Below are positions 9,858 to 19,799 of a stretch of 64,000 nt of DNA, one piece after another (within the stretch, counting starts at the first letter, position 1; every line of letters starts with the position of its first letter). Under the pieces are notes generated by a model. It ran no database searches and was not told the origin of the DNA. It worked only from the letters and a program-made list of their open reading frames with translations. The stretch comes from Lysobacter sp. cf310 (GTDB taxonomy: Bacteria; Pseudomonadota; Gammaproteobacteria; Xanthomonadales; Xanthomonadaceae). The position numbers were made by a program, and so were the translations under genes. The stretch lies in NCBI RefSeq assembly GCF_900114355.1, contig NZ_FOSS01000006.1:186001-250000 (forward strand). The letters run 5' to 3'.

Positions 9858-10925
9858 TCAGCGCGGCCGCGCGTACACCGTGATCTCTTCGCGATCGTGA
9901 TACAGCTGGCGCGCGCGTATCACCAGCGGCCGGTGCGTCTGGTGCTCGAACAACTCCAGACACACGCGGGTCTCCTCCCAACGCTTCTTCATCGGCAGTT
10001 TGAGATTGAAGATGGTCTGTCGGCACCAGCCTTCGCGCAGCCAGGTCGCCATGCGTTCGGCGACGCGGCTGGGCTGTTCGACCATGTCGCAGACCATCCA
10101 GTCCACGGTGCGGCGCGGCTGCCATTGGAAACCGTCGGCGCGCAGGTGATCGACGCGGCCGCTGTCGAGCAAGGCCTGGCGCAGCGGGCCGTTGTCGACC
10201 GAGGTCACCTTCATGCCGTTGCGCATCAGCACCCAGGTCCAGCCGCCGGGCGCGGCGCCTAGGTCGGCGGCCTGCATGTTGTCGCGCACCAGGCGTTCGC
10301 GTTCCTCGTCGTCCAACAGGGTCAGCAGCGCTTCTTCCAGCTTCAGCGCCGAACGGCTGGGTGCGTCGGGGTGCATGCGCAGGCGCGGGATGCCCAAGGG
10401 CCAGGGCGAGGCGTCGCGCGTATCGGCGACCGCGACCATGGCGTGGTCGCCGTCGAGGAACACGATGTGCAGGCGCGGGCGCTGGGTATCGTCGCTGGCG
10501 GTGAGGCGGCCGGCCTTGCGCAGCGCCGGGCGTAGGGCGTTGCCGAAGCTGCGCGCCAGGCCGGCCAGCGGCTTGCCGGCGTCGGAATCGGGGTGCTCGA
10601 CCCAGAGTTCGCCGTACAGCGCGGGCGCGCCTTGCTCGATCGCGGCGTCGAGCGCGGCCAGGATCGGGGTGATGCGGTCGCGCGGATCCAGGCCGCGCAG
10701 ATCGGCCAGGCGCAGCAGTTTCTGGCGCGCGAAGATCAGCCGGTCCAGCGGCAGCGCGCGCGCCAGCGCGGCCGGGTCCTCGCACAGGAATTCGACATAG
10801 CCGCTGCCGCGTTCGGTGCGCGCATAGCCGGGGTGGCCCGCGATCGCCGCGCGCTCGTTGAGTTCGGCCGCCAGTTCGGGCTCGAAGCCGGCGCGGCACC
10901 AGCAGAACAGCGCTTGCTCAGTCAT
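9858..10925 (-). CDS. rlmM: 23S rRNA (cytidine-2498-2'-O)-methyltransferase
   Basis: Protein of 355 residues from ATG 10925 (MTEQALFCWC). The N-terminal half is a THUMP-like RNA-binding region. The C-terminal Rossmann methyltransferase has the SAM motif ADLGAAPGGWTWVLM and the later VDWMVCDMVEQP and KLPMKKRWEE segments that carry the RlmM Asp and Lys catalytic residues. RlmM 2'-O-methylates C2498 of 23S rRNA. Length and architecture match E. coli RlmM (366 residues). The open frame extends upstream through an inverted repeat, but nothing there looks coding. Confidence 0.92.
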   Translation of the reverse strand: MTEQALFCWCRAGFEPELAAELNERAAIAGHPGYARTERGSGYVEFLCEDPAALARALPLDRLIFARQKLLRLADLRGLDPRDRITPILAALDAAIEQGAPALYGELWVEHPDSDAGKPLAGLARSFGNALRPALRKAGRLTASDDTQRPRLHIVFLDGDHAMVAVADTRDASPWPLGIPRLRMHPDAPSRSALKLEEALLTLLDDEERERLVRDNMQAADLGAAPGGWTWVLMRNGMKVTSVDNGPLRQALLDSGRVDHLRADGFQWQPRRTVDWMVCDMVEQPSRVAERMATWLREGWCRQTIFNLKLPMKKRWEETRVCLELFEHQTHRPLVIRARQLYHDREEITVYARPR

Positions 10926-10944
10926 AACGGCAGGAGTGGGCTTG

Positions 10945-11030
10945 GAGAAGTGAGGAGTGAGCGACGGCGAACGGGCGATGGAGGCGGAGTCCCGAGCCAG
11001 CATACGGCCTTTACTCACTCCTCACTTCTC
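10945..11030. repeat. 17-bp perfect inverted repeat (GAGTGAGGAG type)
   Basis: GAGAAGTGAGGAGTGAG at 10945-10961 is repeated in perfect inverse complement at 11014-11030, with 52 bases between. It occupies the gap between rlmM and the deaminase gene. Related GAGGAGTGAGGAG-type sequence recurs at about 38936-38955, with a partly matching inverse around 39050-39080. This looks like a dispersed intergenic element, possibly a transcript-end structure. Confidence 0.7.
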
Positions 11031-11047
11031 TACGCTCACTTCCGGCT

Positions 11048-11620
11048 TCAATAAGCCACGCCGCTCTCGCCATAACGCCGCAGCACCTCGCGCGCGGCGT
11101 CGCGGTGGAGGTCGCGGCGCACCGCGATGCCGCGGCGCTCGAGCTCGCCGATCCAGTCCGCCGGCAGCGGGCCTTCGTCGAACTCGGTCAGCGCCATCAC
11201 GTCTTCGGAGCGCGCGCCGATCAGCAAGGTATCGATGCCGGCCCAGAAGCTGGCGCCGTAACACATGCAGCAGGGCTGGGCCGAGGTCGCCAGGGTCATG
11301 GCGCCGACTTCGTTGAGGCGGTAGCGCCCCAGCGCGGTCTGCGCGGTCATGAAGGCCATCATCTCGGCGTGCGCGACCGAACAGGTCTGCGGCACCACCC
11401 GGTTCACGCCCACGCCGATCACGCGGCCGTCGTGGTCGAACACCGCGGCGCCGAACGGGCCGCCGCTGCCGACGTCGATATTGCGCCGCGACAGTTCCAC
11501 CGCCAGGGCGACCTTGTCCTCGTCGCTGAGGTAGCGGCGCTGACGATCGACCGCATCGTCGATCCAATCCGGCAGCAGCAGCTCGACGCGGGCCTGCAAA
11601 GGGGCGGGGGCGGCGCTCAC
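11048..11620 (-). CDS. Nucleoside/guanine deaminase family protein
   Basis: Protein of 190 residues with a GTG start at 11620 that overlaps the upstream lipoprotein stop (GTGA), so translation is probably coupled. It has the cytidine-deaminase fold zinc site: HAEMMA supplies the His and catalytic Glu, and QPCCMCYGA the two Cys ligands, with GGPFGAAVFD before them. The closest types are guanine deaminase (GuaD) and tRNA-type deaminases, but the N-terminal helical segment and length fit small nucleoside deaminases. The substrate is uncertain. Pairing with a Cys-rich lipoprotein is unusual and may have no functional meaning. Confidence 0.85.
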   Translation of the reverse strand: MSAAPAPLQARVELLLPDWIDDAVDRQRRYLSDEDKVALAVELSRRNIDVGSGGPFGAAVFDHDGRVIGVGVNRVVPQTCSVAHAEMMAFMTAQTALGRYRLNEVGAMTLATSAQPCCMCYGASFWAGIDTLLIGARSEDVMALTEFDEGPLPADWIGELERRGIAVRRDLHRDAAREVLRRYGESGVAY

Positions 11621-12030
11621 ATCGGCACTCCCTGCTGGGCGGCGACGCCGCGGCATTGGCCCTGGACGCAGGCGCAGCCGGCGATCACCGGCGAGCCGCA
11701 CATCGACATCTTGCCTTCCTTCGCGCACTGGGCCATCACCGCCGAGGGGTCGGCCGGGCTGCCGCGATTGACGCAGGCGTTGAACTGGCCGCAGCAGTTG
11801 CCGACGTTCTTGACCACGCAGTCGTTGTCGCTGGCGCAGCTCAGGTCCATCGCGATCGCCACCGGTTCCAGCGCCTCGGAATGCTGGCCCGGTGCCGGAA
11901 ACTGCGGCGCGGGCGCCGCCGGTTCGGGCGCGGTCGCCGTTGCCGCGGGCGCGGGAGCGGGCGAGGAGCACGCGGCCAGCAGCGACAGCAGCAGCGCGCC
12001 CAGCAACGGTACGAAGAGTCGGCGAGTCAT
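11617..12030 (-). CDS. Cysteine-rich lipoprotein
   Basis: Protein of 137 residues. It has a lipoprotein signal peptide with lipobox LLAAC (lipidated Cys21), then a Pro/Ala-rich linker to about residue 50. The C-terminal domain has around ten cysteines in a CxxxxxC..CC..C..CxC pattern (SCASDNDCVVKNVGNCCGQF and GCACVQGQC), suggesting a small disulfide-rich outer-membrane-anchored module. The function is unknown. It lies just downstream of glnS and overlaps the deaminase start by 4 bases. Confidence 0.75.
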   Translation of the reverse strand: MTRRLFVPLLGALLLSLLAACSSPAPAPAATATAPEPAAPAPQFPAPGQHSEALEPVAIAMDLSCASDNDCVVKNVGNCCGQFNACVNRGSPADPSAVMAQCAKEGKMSMCGSPVIAGCACVQGQCRGVAAQQGVPM

Positions 12031-12034
12031 GGCG

Positions 12035-13792
<1,758 letters not shown>

Positions 13793-13996
13793 GCGGCACT
13801 TGAAGGCAGGGGAGAACGCCCAGTTTAGCCGCTGGCGGGTTTTCCTGCCCTGACGGGACTGGCGCGGCTGGAACCGTGCCGTGGTTTTGGGTAGGCGCGG
13901 CGCGAGCGGCTCACCCCGCGGCTGCCCCGGAGCGGGCAGGGCCGGCGTATGCTGGTTACGGACCCGAATGGCCCCGTGGGCCGAAGGATCGCGACG

Positions 13997-14275
13997 ATGA
14001 AGGTCGTCTACGAAGCCGCCAATCTGATCGACGCGCACCTGGTGCGGCACGCCCTGGAAGCCGCCGAAATCCCGGTCTTCCTCAAAGGCGAGGCGCTGCT
14101 GGGCGGCGTCGGCGAGCTGCCGGTGTTCGGCATGGTCCAGGTCTGCGTGCCGGAGGCGGCCTGGCCGCAGGCGCGCGACATCGTCGAGCAGTTGTCGCTG
14201 GGCGAGGCGGCGCAGGCCGACGCCGCTCAGGACGACGAACCCGACCCCGGCGCGATCGGCTGGCTGCCGGCCTGA
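13997..14275 (+). CDS. DUF2007 family protein
   Basis: Small protein of 92 residues from ATG 13997 (MKVVYEAANLIDAHLVRHAL). The pattern of an N-terminal beta-strand, helix with DAHLVRHALEAAEIP, VFLKGE and a closing VCVPEAAWPQARDIVEQ is that of DUF2007, a ferredoxin-like fold sometimes called a putative signal-transducing protein. The acidic C-terminal tail (DAAQDDEPDPG) is typical. No catalytic residues are known. It sits 91 bases upstream of apt on the same strand. Confidence 0.8.
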   Translation: MKVVYEAANLIDAHLVRHALEAAEIPVFLKGEALLGGVGELPVFGMVQVCVPEAAWPQARDIVEQLSLGEAAQADAAQDDEPDPGAIGWLPA

Positions 14276-14366
14276 ACCGGCTGCGTTCGACGCCCGTTCC
14301 CGACTTCCTCGGCGCCCGCGCAGGCCGGTGCCGGCATCCCTACGTTTCTTCTTCAGCAGGACCCGC

Positions 14367-14885
14367 ATGCAATCGATTCGCTCCCTGATCCGCGACGTCG
14401 CCGATTTCCCCAAGCCGGGCATCGTGTTCCGCGACGTCACGCCCCTGTTGGCCGACGCCGGCGGTTTCGCGCGCTGCATCGACGCGCTGGCCGAGCCCTG
14501 GCAGGGCAGCGGGGTGCAGGCGGTGTGCGGGATCGAATCGCGCGGCTTCATCTTCGGCGCGGCGTTGGCGCAGAAGCTGCACGCCGGCTTCGTGCCGCTG
14601 CGCAAGCCCGGCAAGCTGCCGCCGCCGCTGGTGTCGGTGGACTACCAGCTCGAATACGGCAGCGACCGCCTGCAGGCACGCAGCGACGCCCTGCGTCCGG
14701 GCGAGCGCACCCTGATCGTCGACGACGTGCTCGCGACCGGCGGCACGCTGGAAGCGGCGCGCACCTTGGTCGAGCGTCTGGGCGGCGAACTGGTCGGCGC
14801 CAGCGTGCTGATCGAGCTGGCGGGCCTGGGTGGGCGCGCGCGCTGGCAGAGCCCGGCGCGCCTGCACGCTTTGTTGAGTTATTGA
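14367..14885 (+). CDS. apt: Adenine phosphoribosyltransferase
   Basis: Protein of 172 residues from ATG 14367. Type I PRTase with the PRPP-binding motif LIVDDVLATGGT near residue 115, the flexible loop region RKPGKLPPP, and the dimer motif GIESRGFIFG. It converts adenine and PRPP to AMP (purine salvage). Length and N-terminus (IRDVADFPKPGIVFRDVTPLL) are canonical, which fixes the start. Confidence 0.96.
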   Translation: MQSIRSLIRDVADFPKPGIVFRDVTPLLADAGGFARCIDALAEPWQGSGVQAVCGIESRGFIFGAALAQKLHAGFVPLRKPGKLPPPLVSVDYQLEYGSDRLQARSDALRPGERTLIVDDVLATGGTLEAARTLVERLGGELVGASVLIELAGLGGRARWQSPARLHALLSY

Positions 14886-15060
14886 TTTCGCCTGCGCCGG
14901 CGCTGTGGCGACGCAGCCCGCTGTCGCGACGGTGGGCCTGGGGCACCTGACGATTCGACCGCCCCGATAGGCCGCGGCGAGCCGAAAGCGAGCCGAAAGC
15001 GAGCCGCATCGTCGCGATCAGCGCAGAACCGCGACGATGCCGATTCGCGACCGACCGGCT

Positions 15061-15096
15061 CCCTCTCCCGCTTGCGGGAGAGGGTTGGGGTGAGGG
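15061..15096. repeat. REP-like intergenic hairpin (CCCTCTCCCGC / GCGGGAGAGGG)
   Basis: CCCTCTCCCGC TT GCGGGAGAGGG forms a perfect 11-bp hairpin followed by TTGGGGTGAGGG. It lies in the gap between convergent apt and the PNGase-like gene and probably doubles as a transcript end. From general knowledge, very similar elements are dispersed in Xanthomonadaceae genomes. Confidence 0.7.
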
Positions 15097-15126
15097 CCGC
15101 GCCCACAGCGCGAACGTCTCGCACCC

Positions 15127-16776
15127 TCAAGGCTGCCCGCAGCGGTACCGGTCCACGTTCACGTAGCCATTGCTCTGACCGATCTCGTGGTCGTAGCACC
15201 CCTGGCTGCCGTAACGCTGATGCCGTTGCGTCGAATGGCCCACCGCATGGCGTTGGTCGCGCGGCACGCCATAGTTCCAGCCGGCCTCGCCGTCGAAGCG
15301 GTTGCGCTTGACCTGCGCCAGCGGCGTCGTGCCCGGCGCCGGCGTCTGCAGGGCGTTGGCATCGTCGTAGATCTTGAGCCGCGTAGTCACCCGATAGTGG
15401 TCCTCGACCGGCTCGAAGCTGAGCAGGCCGTCGAAGCCGAAGCTCTGCGAGTTCACCGCCACCGAGGGCAGGCCGCCGCCGATGCGGGTCACGGTTTCGG
15501 TGTCGTCCCAATCGCCCTCGACGCCGTCGTGGTACTCGCCCTCGTCCCACCGGTGCAGATTGCGATTGCCGACGATGCGGTCGACGTGGGTGATCACGCG
15601 GCCCTGGGAGGTCTCCAGCCAGCCGCTCGCGCGCAGGCGATGACCGCCGCGGGTGTCGACCTGATGGCGGCCGTCGGGCAGCGTCGTATAGGCCGGATCG
15701 TTGGCCAGTGCGGTGAGTTCGTAGCGGAGCAGGCCGCCGCGGGTCACCGCGCGGCGCGGATCGCGCCAGACCTGCAGATTGGGTTGCAGGGTCCAGCCCG
15801 AGGCGCCGTCGGGCAGATTGGCCACGCGGAAGCGCAGCTCGTGCGCACGGCCGTCGTTGACCAGGCCGATGTAGGGCGTGAGGTCGTAGCGGATCGGTTC
15901 GATGTTGAACGCGCGCGGCGCCGGCATCACGTACCACAGGAAGGGATTGGACCAGCCGCCGGTGTAGATGTGCGGGTAGGGCATGGCGATGCCGGCGACG
16001 CGGCCGTCGATCAGCACCTGCACTTCGCGATACGGCCCGTGCTGCGCCGGACAGGAATAGTCGGCCTGCGGCGGCGCGGTGAAGTACCAGAACTCCTCGC
16101 AACCGCCGCCGGAGCCGGTGGCGTACACCTCGGCGACCCAGCGCTGCGCGTTCGCGGGCAGGGCGATGTCGCCGATCAGATCCGCGCCGTCGCGACGTTC
16201 GCCGGTCAGCGCGACGACGCTGTCGGCGGCGGCCACGGCCGGATGGCGGCGGTCGGCGTTGTAGAACGTCACCCGCGCCTTGATGTGGATCACGCCGGTG
16301 TAGGTTTCGTTGACCACGTTGCCCAGATACATGCGTACCTGCTGCGGCGAGCGCAGCAGGCTGGCGTAAGCGCTGATGTCCTTCTCCACGTGCCACTGGA
16401 TGCCTTCGCGCGAAGGCTCCGGGGTGCTGGTCGAGAACACCGTCATGCCGCCGATCTGCAGATAGCCCAGGCGGTCGTACTGCACGCCCTTGACCGCGCC
16501 GTCGATCTCCAGCACGACCTTGTTCCAGGGGCCGGGACAGGCGGCCGGCGGCGCGATCTGGCCGTAGTGCCAATCGAAGTCGGCGAAATGGGTGTCGAGG
16601 ATCTCGACCGTGCAATGCGCGGTCGGCGGGCGCGCGACCGCGGGATCGGCGGTGCGCGGGTCGTCCCAATCGCTGCCGAACTCGTCGGCGGCTAGGGCCG
16701 GCGCGGCGCTCAACAGCAGGCCCGCGGACAGCAGGGTGGAGGCGCACCAGGCGCGCAAGCTCGCGTTCGCATGCAT
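15127..16776 (-). CDS. Secreted PNGase A-like peptide N-glycosidase
   Basis: Protein of 549 residues from ATG 16776, with a signal peptide (SAGLLLSAAPALA, cleavage near residue 29). The mature protein resembles the plant/fungal peptide-N4-(N-acetyl-beta-glucosaminyl)asparagine amidase A family. Recognisable segments are GPWNKVVLEIDGAVKGVQYD, FSTSTPEP followed by GIQWHVEKDISAY, MYLGNVVNETYTGVIHI, and HIYTGGWSNPFLWYV. These enzymes release N-linked glycans from glycoproteins, often at acid pH. An N-glycanase fits a bacterium that degrades eukaryotic prey or plant material. Several Cys residues suggest disulfides. The family call is by motif recall, and activity is inferred. It is divergently placed from msrA and has no operon partner. 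Confidence 0.8.
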   Translation of the reverse strand: MHANASLRAWCASTLLSAGLLLSAAPALAADEFGSDWDDPRTADPAVARPPTAHCTVEILDTHFADFDWHYGQIAPPAACPGPWNKVVLEIDGAVKGVQYDRLGYLQIGGMTVFSTSTPEPSREGIQWHVEKDISAYASLLRSPQQVRMYLGNVVNETYTGVIHIKARVTFYNADRRHPAVAAADSVVALTGERRDGADLIGDIALPANAQRWVAEVYATGSGGGCEEFWYFTAPPQADYSCPAQHGPYREVQVLIDGRVAGIAMPYPHIYTGGWSNPFLWYVMPAPRAFNIEPIRYDLTPYIGLVNDGRAHELRFRVANLPDGASGWTLQPNLQVWRDPRRAVTRGGLLRYELTALANDPAYTTLPDGRHQVDTRGGHRLRASGWLETSQGRVITHVDRIVGNRNLHRWDEGEYHDGVEGDWDDTETVTRIGGGLPSVAVNSQSFGFDGLLSFEPVEDHYRVTTRLKIYDDANALQTPAPGTTPLAQVKRNRFDGEAGWNYGVPRDQRHAVGHSTQRHQRYGSQGCYDHEIGQSNGYVNVDRYRCGQP

Positions 16777-17059
16777 TCGGGTCGGTTCCTTCGATGGCGG
16801 GAGAGTCCTCGCCTCGGTCGCGATGCCGCCAGGCGGCATCCCCCTGCGGACCGGGCGGCGTCCGCCGAGCATCCTGCGATGGCACGCGACGGACCGCGAA
16901 CGCGGTCTCGGTTCGGGCGACGGGCGCGCGATCGCCAGCGCGAGTCGCCATTCCGGGTGGGCAAGGCGCGCGCCGGTAGCGCCCTCAAACCCTTGAAAAA
17001 ACGCCCCGGCGCCGCATTTCTGAGCCACGGATTCCCCCGTGATCGCACCGGAGTCGGAC

Positions 17060-17719
17060 ATGCTGGGTATCGGCGCCAACAAACAACGTCTTCCGCAACC
17101 GCAGGACGCGCTGCCCGGCCGCAACGACGCCATGCCCTTGCACGACGCCCACTACGTGCACGGCCGCCCGCTGCGCGCCGGCCCCGACGCGTTCGCCGGC
17201 CTGGCCCAGGTCCAGTTCGGCATGGGCTGCTTCTGGGGCGCCGAACGCAAGTTCTGGTCGCTGCCGGGCGTGGTCACCACCGCGGTCGGCTATTCCGGCG
17301 GTTACACGCCCAACCCCAGCTACCGCGAAGTCTGCAGCGGCCAGACCGGCCACACCGAGGCGGTGCTGGTGGTCTACGATCCTGCCCAGGTCTCGTTCGA
17401 CACGCTGTTGCAGACCTTCTGGGAGAACCACGACCCGACCCAGGGCATGCGCCAGGGCAACGATGTCGGCACCCAGTACCGCTCGGCGATCTATTGCAGC
17501 GACGAGGATCAGTACCGCGCCGCGTTGGCCAGTCGCGACGCCTTCCAGGCGCGCCTGCGCGAAGCCGGCTACGGCGAGATCAGCACCGAGATCGCATTCC
17601 CGGCGCCGACCTTCTACTACGCCGAAGACGAGCACCAGCAATACCTGGCCAAGAACCCGATGGGCTACTGCGGCCTGGGCGGTACCGGCGTGAGCTGCCC
17701 GATCGGCGTGGGCGCCTGA
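17060..17719 (+). CDS. msrA: Peptide-methionine (S)-S-oxide reductase MsrA
   Basis: Protein of 219 residues from ATG 17060; a GTG 21 bases upstream is possible, but the ATG start gives the usual N-terminus [15 protein letters not shown]. The catalytic Cys57 lies in [10 protein letters not shown] and the two recycling cysteines in [13 protein letters not shown] at the C-terminus, as in E. coli MsrA. It reduces the S epimer of methionine sulfoxide with thioredoxin. It stands beside the oxyR-ahpC-ahpD peroxide-defence block, which supports a shared oxidative-stress theme. Confidence 0.95.
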   Translation: MLGIGANKQRLPQPQDALPGRNDAMPLHDAHYVHGRPLRAGPDAFAGLAQVQFGMGCFWGAERKFWSLPGVVTTAVGYSGGYTPNPSYREVCSGQTGHTEAVLVVYDPAQVSFDTLLQTFWENHDPTQGMRQGNDVGTQYRSAIYCSDEDQYRAALASRDAFQARLREAGYGEISTEIAFPAPTFYYAEDEHQQYLAKNPMGYCGLGGTGVSCPIGVGA

Positions 17720-17777
17720 GCAGGCGACGTTCGCTGCGTGGGCCGCGCCAGCATGCGCAAGCCACGCGATGCCCGCC

Positions 17778-18725
17778 TCAGTTGGCGCGCTCCGCGCGTC
17801 GGCGCGTTTTGGTCGGCGCCTTGGGCGGTTGCAGCAGCGCCTGCGGCAGTTTGCGCAGTTCGGCGGCGAGTTCGCTGAGGAAGTCCGACATCGCCGAGCT
17901 GCGCCGCCACAGCATCGCGATCTGGCGGTGCGGGGCGTCGCCGCGGAAACGCAGCAGCTGGATGTCCGGCGAGGCCGGCACCGGCGGCTGCACCGCCAGC
18001 ATCGGCAGCAGGGTGATGCCGACCCCGGCCGCGACCATCTGACGCAGGGTTTCCAGGCTGGTGGCGCGGAAGCCGTCGCGCTCGTCGGCGCCGGCCAGGC
18101 GGCACACGTCCAGCGCTTGATCGCGCAGGCAGTGGCCTTCTTCCAGCAGCAGCAGATGCTGATCGTCGAGGTCGTGCAATTCCAGCGAGTCCTGCGCGGC
18201 CATCGGATGCTGCTGCGGCACCGCCAGCAGGAAAGGCTCGTCGAACAAGGGCTCGATATGCAGTTGGTCGTCGTGCACCGGCAGCGCGAGCAGGCCGGCG
18301 TCGAGGCGGCCGTCGCGCAGGCGCGCCAGGATCTGATCGGTCTTTTCCTCGACCAGCAGCAGTTCCAGGCGCGGGAAACGCTTGCGCAGGCCCGGCACCA
18401 CGTGCGGCAGCAGGTAGGGGCCGAGGGTAGGGAACAGGCCCAGGCGCACGGTGCCGGCTTCCGGGTCCTGGCTGCGCCGCGCGATCTCGCTCATCTGTTC
18501 GACGTCGGCGATCACCTTGCGCGCGCGTTCGGCGATATCGCGGCCGACCGGGGTCAGCATCACCCGTCGCGGCGCACGTTCGACCAGCGACACGCCCAAC
18601 TCGTCCTCGAGCTTCTTGATCTGGGTCGAGAGCGTGGGCTGGCTGACGAAGCTCGCGGCGGCGGCGCGACCGAAATGCTTGTGATCGGCGAGCGCGACCA
18701 GATATTTGAGATCACGAAGATTCAT
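17778..18725 (-). CDS. oxyR: Peroxide-sensing LysR-type regulator OxyR
   Basis: Protein of 315 residues. The N-terminal winged helix-turn-helix (residues 1-60, FGRAAAASFVSQPTLSTQIK) and a LysR effector domain are clear. Cysteines at 199 (EEGHCLRDQ) and 208 (DVC) match the peroxide-sensing pair of E. coli OxyR in exact numbering. H2O2 forms the C199-C208 disulfide and switches on antioxidant genes. The C-terminal 25 residues are basic and Pro-rich. It is divergent from ahpC across a 178-bp gap holding an OxyR-type site. Confidence 0.96.
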   Translation of the reverse strand: MNLRDLKYLVALADHKHFGRAAAASFVSQPTLSTQIKKLEDELGVSLVERAPRRVMLTPVGRDIAERARKVIADVEQMSEIARRSQDPEAGTVRLGLFPTLGPYLLPHVVPGLRKRFPRLELLLVEEKTDQILARLRDGRLDAGLLALPVHDDQLHIEPLFDEPFLLAVPQQHPMAAQDSLELHDLDDQHLLLLEEGHCLRDQALDVCRLAGADERDGFRATSLETLRQMVAAGVGITLLPMLAVQPPVPASPDIQLLRFRGDAPHRQIAMLWRRSSAMSDFLSELAAELRKLPQALLQPPKAPTKTRRRAERAN

Positions 18726-18760
18726 GCGGCGGTCGGCTCAGGGCTTTAGAACGAATGTTC

Positions 18761-18797
18761 ATTGAGATAGGCTATCGCCATCATAGGAACAATTCAT
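18761..18797. promoter_or_regulatory. Probable OxyR binding site in the oxyR-ahpC intergenic region
   Basis: A 37-bp segment fits the spacing of the OxyR consensus (two ATAGntnnnanCTAT halves separated by 7 bases). The centre reads CTAT-CGCCATC-ATAG, exactly CTAT-N7-ATAG; the outer quarters are the degenerate ATTG and TCAT. Its position between divergent oxyR and ahpC fits activation of ahpC and autoregulation of oxyR. Confidence 0.75.
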
Positions 18798-18903
18798 TTC
18801 TTTAATCAAATGCTGTCCTGCAACATAGCCTCATCGGATGCGGCCCGCAGCATCCAACCCCCTTTCCACCCCCTTCCCATCCGTTAATCAAGGAGTTGTG
18901 CGC

Positions 18904-19443
18904 ATGCTTTCCATCGGCGAAAAGTTCCCGAAATTCAAGGTCAAGGCCACCGTCGGCATCGAGAGCCTCGACAGCGCCTTCGCCGACATCGACAACGACA
19001 CCTATAAGGGCAAGTGGCTGCTGGTGTTCTTCTACCCGAAGGACTTCACCTTCGTGTGCCCGACCGAGATCAAGGGCTTCGGCGACCTGAACCAGCAGTT
19101 CCTCGATCGCGATTGCCAGGTCCTGGCCGCATCGACCGACAGCGAGTTCGTGCACCTGGCCTGGCGCAAGGACCACAAGGATCTGCGCGACCTGCCGTTC
19201 CCCATGCTGGCCGACATCAAGAAGGACCTCACCTCGGCGCTGGGCATCCTCAGCGAAGACGGCGTGGCCCAGCGCGCGACCTTCCTGGTCGATCCGGAAG
19301 GCGTGATCCGCTTCGTCTACGTCACCGACGGTTCGGTCGGCCGCAACCCGCAGGAAGTCCTGCGCGTGCTCGACGCCCTGCAGACCGACGAGCTGTGCCC
19401 CTGCAACTGGAACTCGGGCGACAACACGCTGAAGGTCGCCTGA
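18904..19443 (+). CDS. ahpC: Alkyl hydroperoxide reductase peroxiredoxin AhpC
   Basis: Typical 2-Cys peroxiredoxin of 179 residues from ATG 18904, preceded by a strong AAGGAG ribosome site. The peroxidatic Cys52 lies in TFVCPTE and the resolving Cys in the C-terminal CPCNW (Cys165, with Cys167 beside it). It reduces H2O2 and organic hydroperoxides. The usual reductase AhpF is not next to it; instead ahpD follows, so electrons may come from AhpD/lipoamide or from an AhpF elsewhere. It is very probably under OxyR control. Confidence 0.96.
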   Translation: MLSIGEKFPKFKVKATVGIESLDSAFADIDNDTYKGKWLLVFFYPKDFTFVCPTEIKGFGDLNQQFLDRDCQVLAASTDSEFVHLAWRKDHKDLRDLPFPMLADIKKDLTSALGILSEDGVAQRATFLVDPEGVIRFVYVTDGSVGRNPQEVLRVLDALQTDELCPCNWNSGDNTLKVA

Positions 19444-19799
19444 TCCGTCAGTCGGATCGGCGAGCCAGGCCGCGGATCTCCGTGGGTCGCGGCCGGCTCC
19501 CTTAGCGTCGACGTCCGGTTTCACCTGCGCCGCCTGCGTATGCGGTCGGCGCAGATCTTTTCAGGCAACACCCGCACGCGGGCCGGCTTCACCCCCGGCT
19601 CCCCCCTCCCTCCCGTGCGGGATGCCCGCAGCCGGGGCTCGCCCCGGCTGTTTTTATCGCAGCGCCGCGATCCGCGACGCCCGCGCAACCTCGCTTACGT
19701 CCGCCAGCCGCAGGCCCCGGGCCGCATGCCAGCCAGCGTCGGTGCCGTCTTGCGCGTTTCCCCCGCGCGTCTATTTCCGCAGTATCAGGAGCCCCTTCG
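19444..19799. other. ahpC-ahpD intergenic region
   Basis: Gap of 356 bases. It holds one clear terminator (listed separately at 19630-19655) and, after it, about 140 bases that must contain the ahpD promoter. No reliable -35/-10 pair or open reading frame could be picked out. Confidence 0.5.
19630..19655 (+). terminator. Rho-independent terminator after ahpC
   Basis: AGCCGGGG CTC GCCCCGGCT forms a stem of about 8 bp, followed by GTTTTTA. It implies that ahpD has its own promoter downstream. Confidence 0.8.

Noticed and set aside
13793-14614. N-terminal extension of the GlnRS frame up to 14614
   Set aside because: The upstream part has no GlnRS homology and runs antisense to the DUF2007 and apt genes; the usual GlnRS N-terminus fits ATG 13792.
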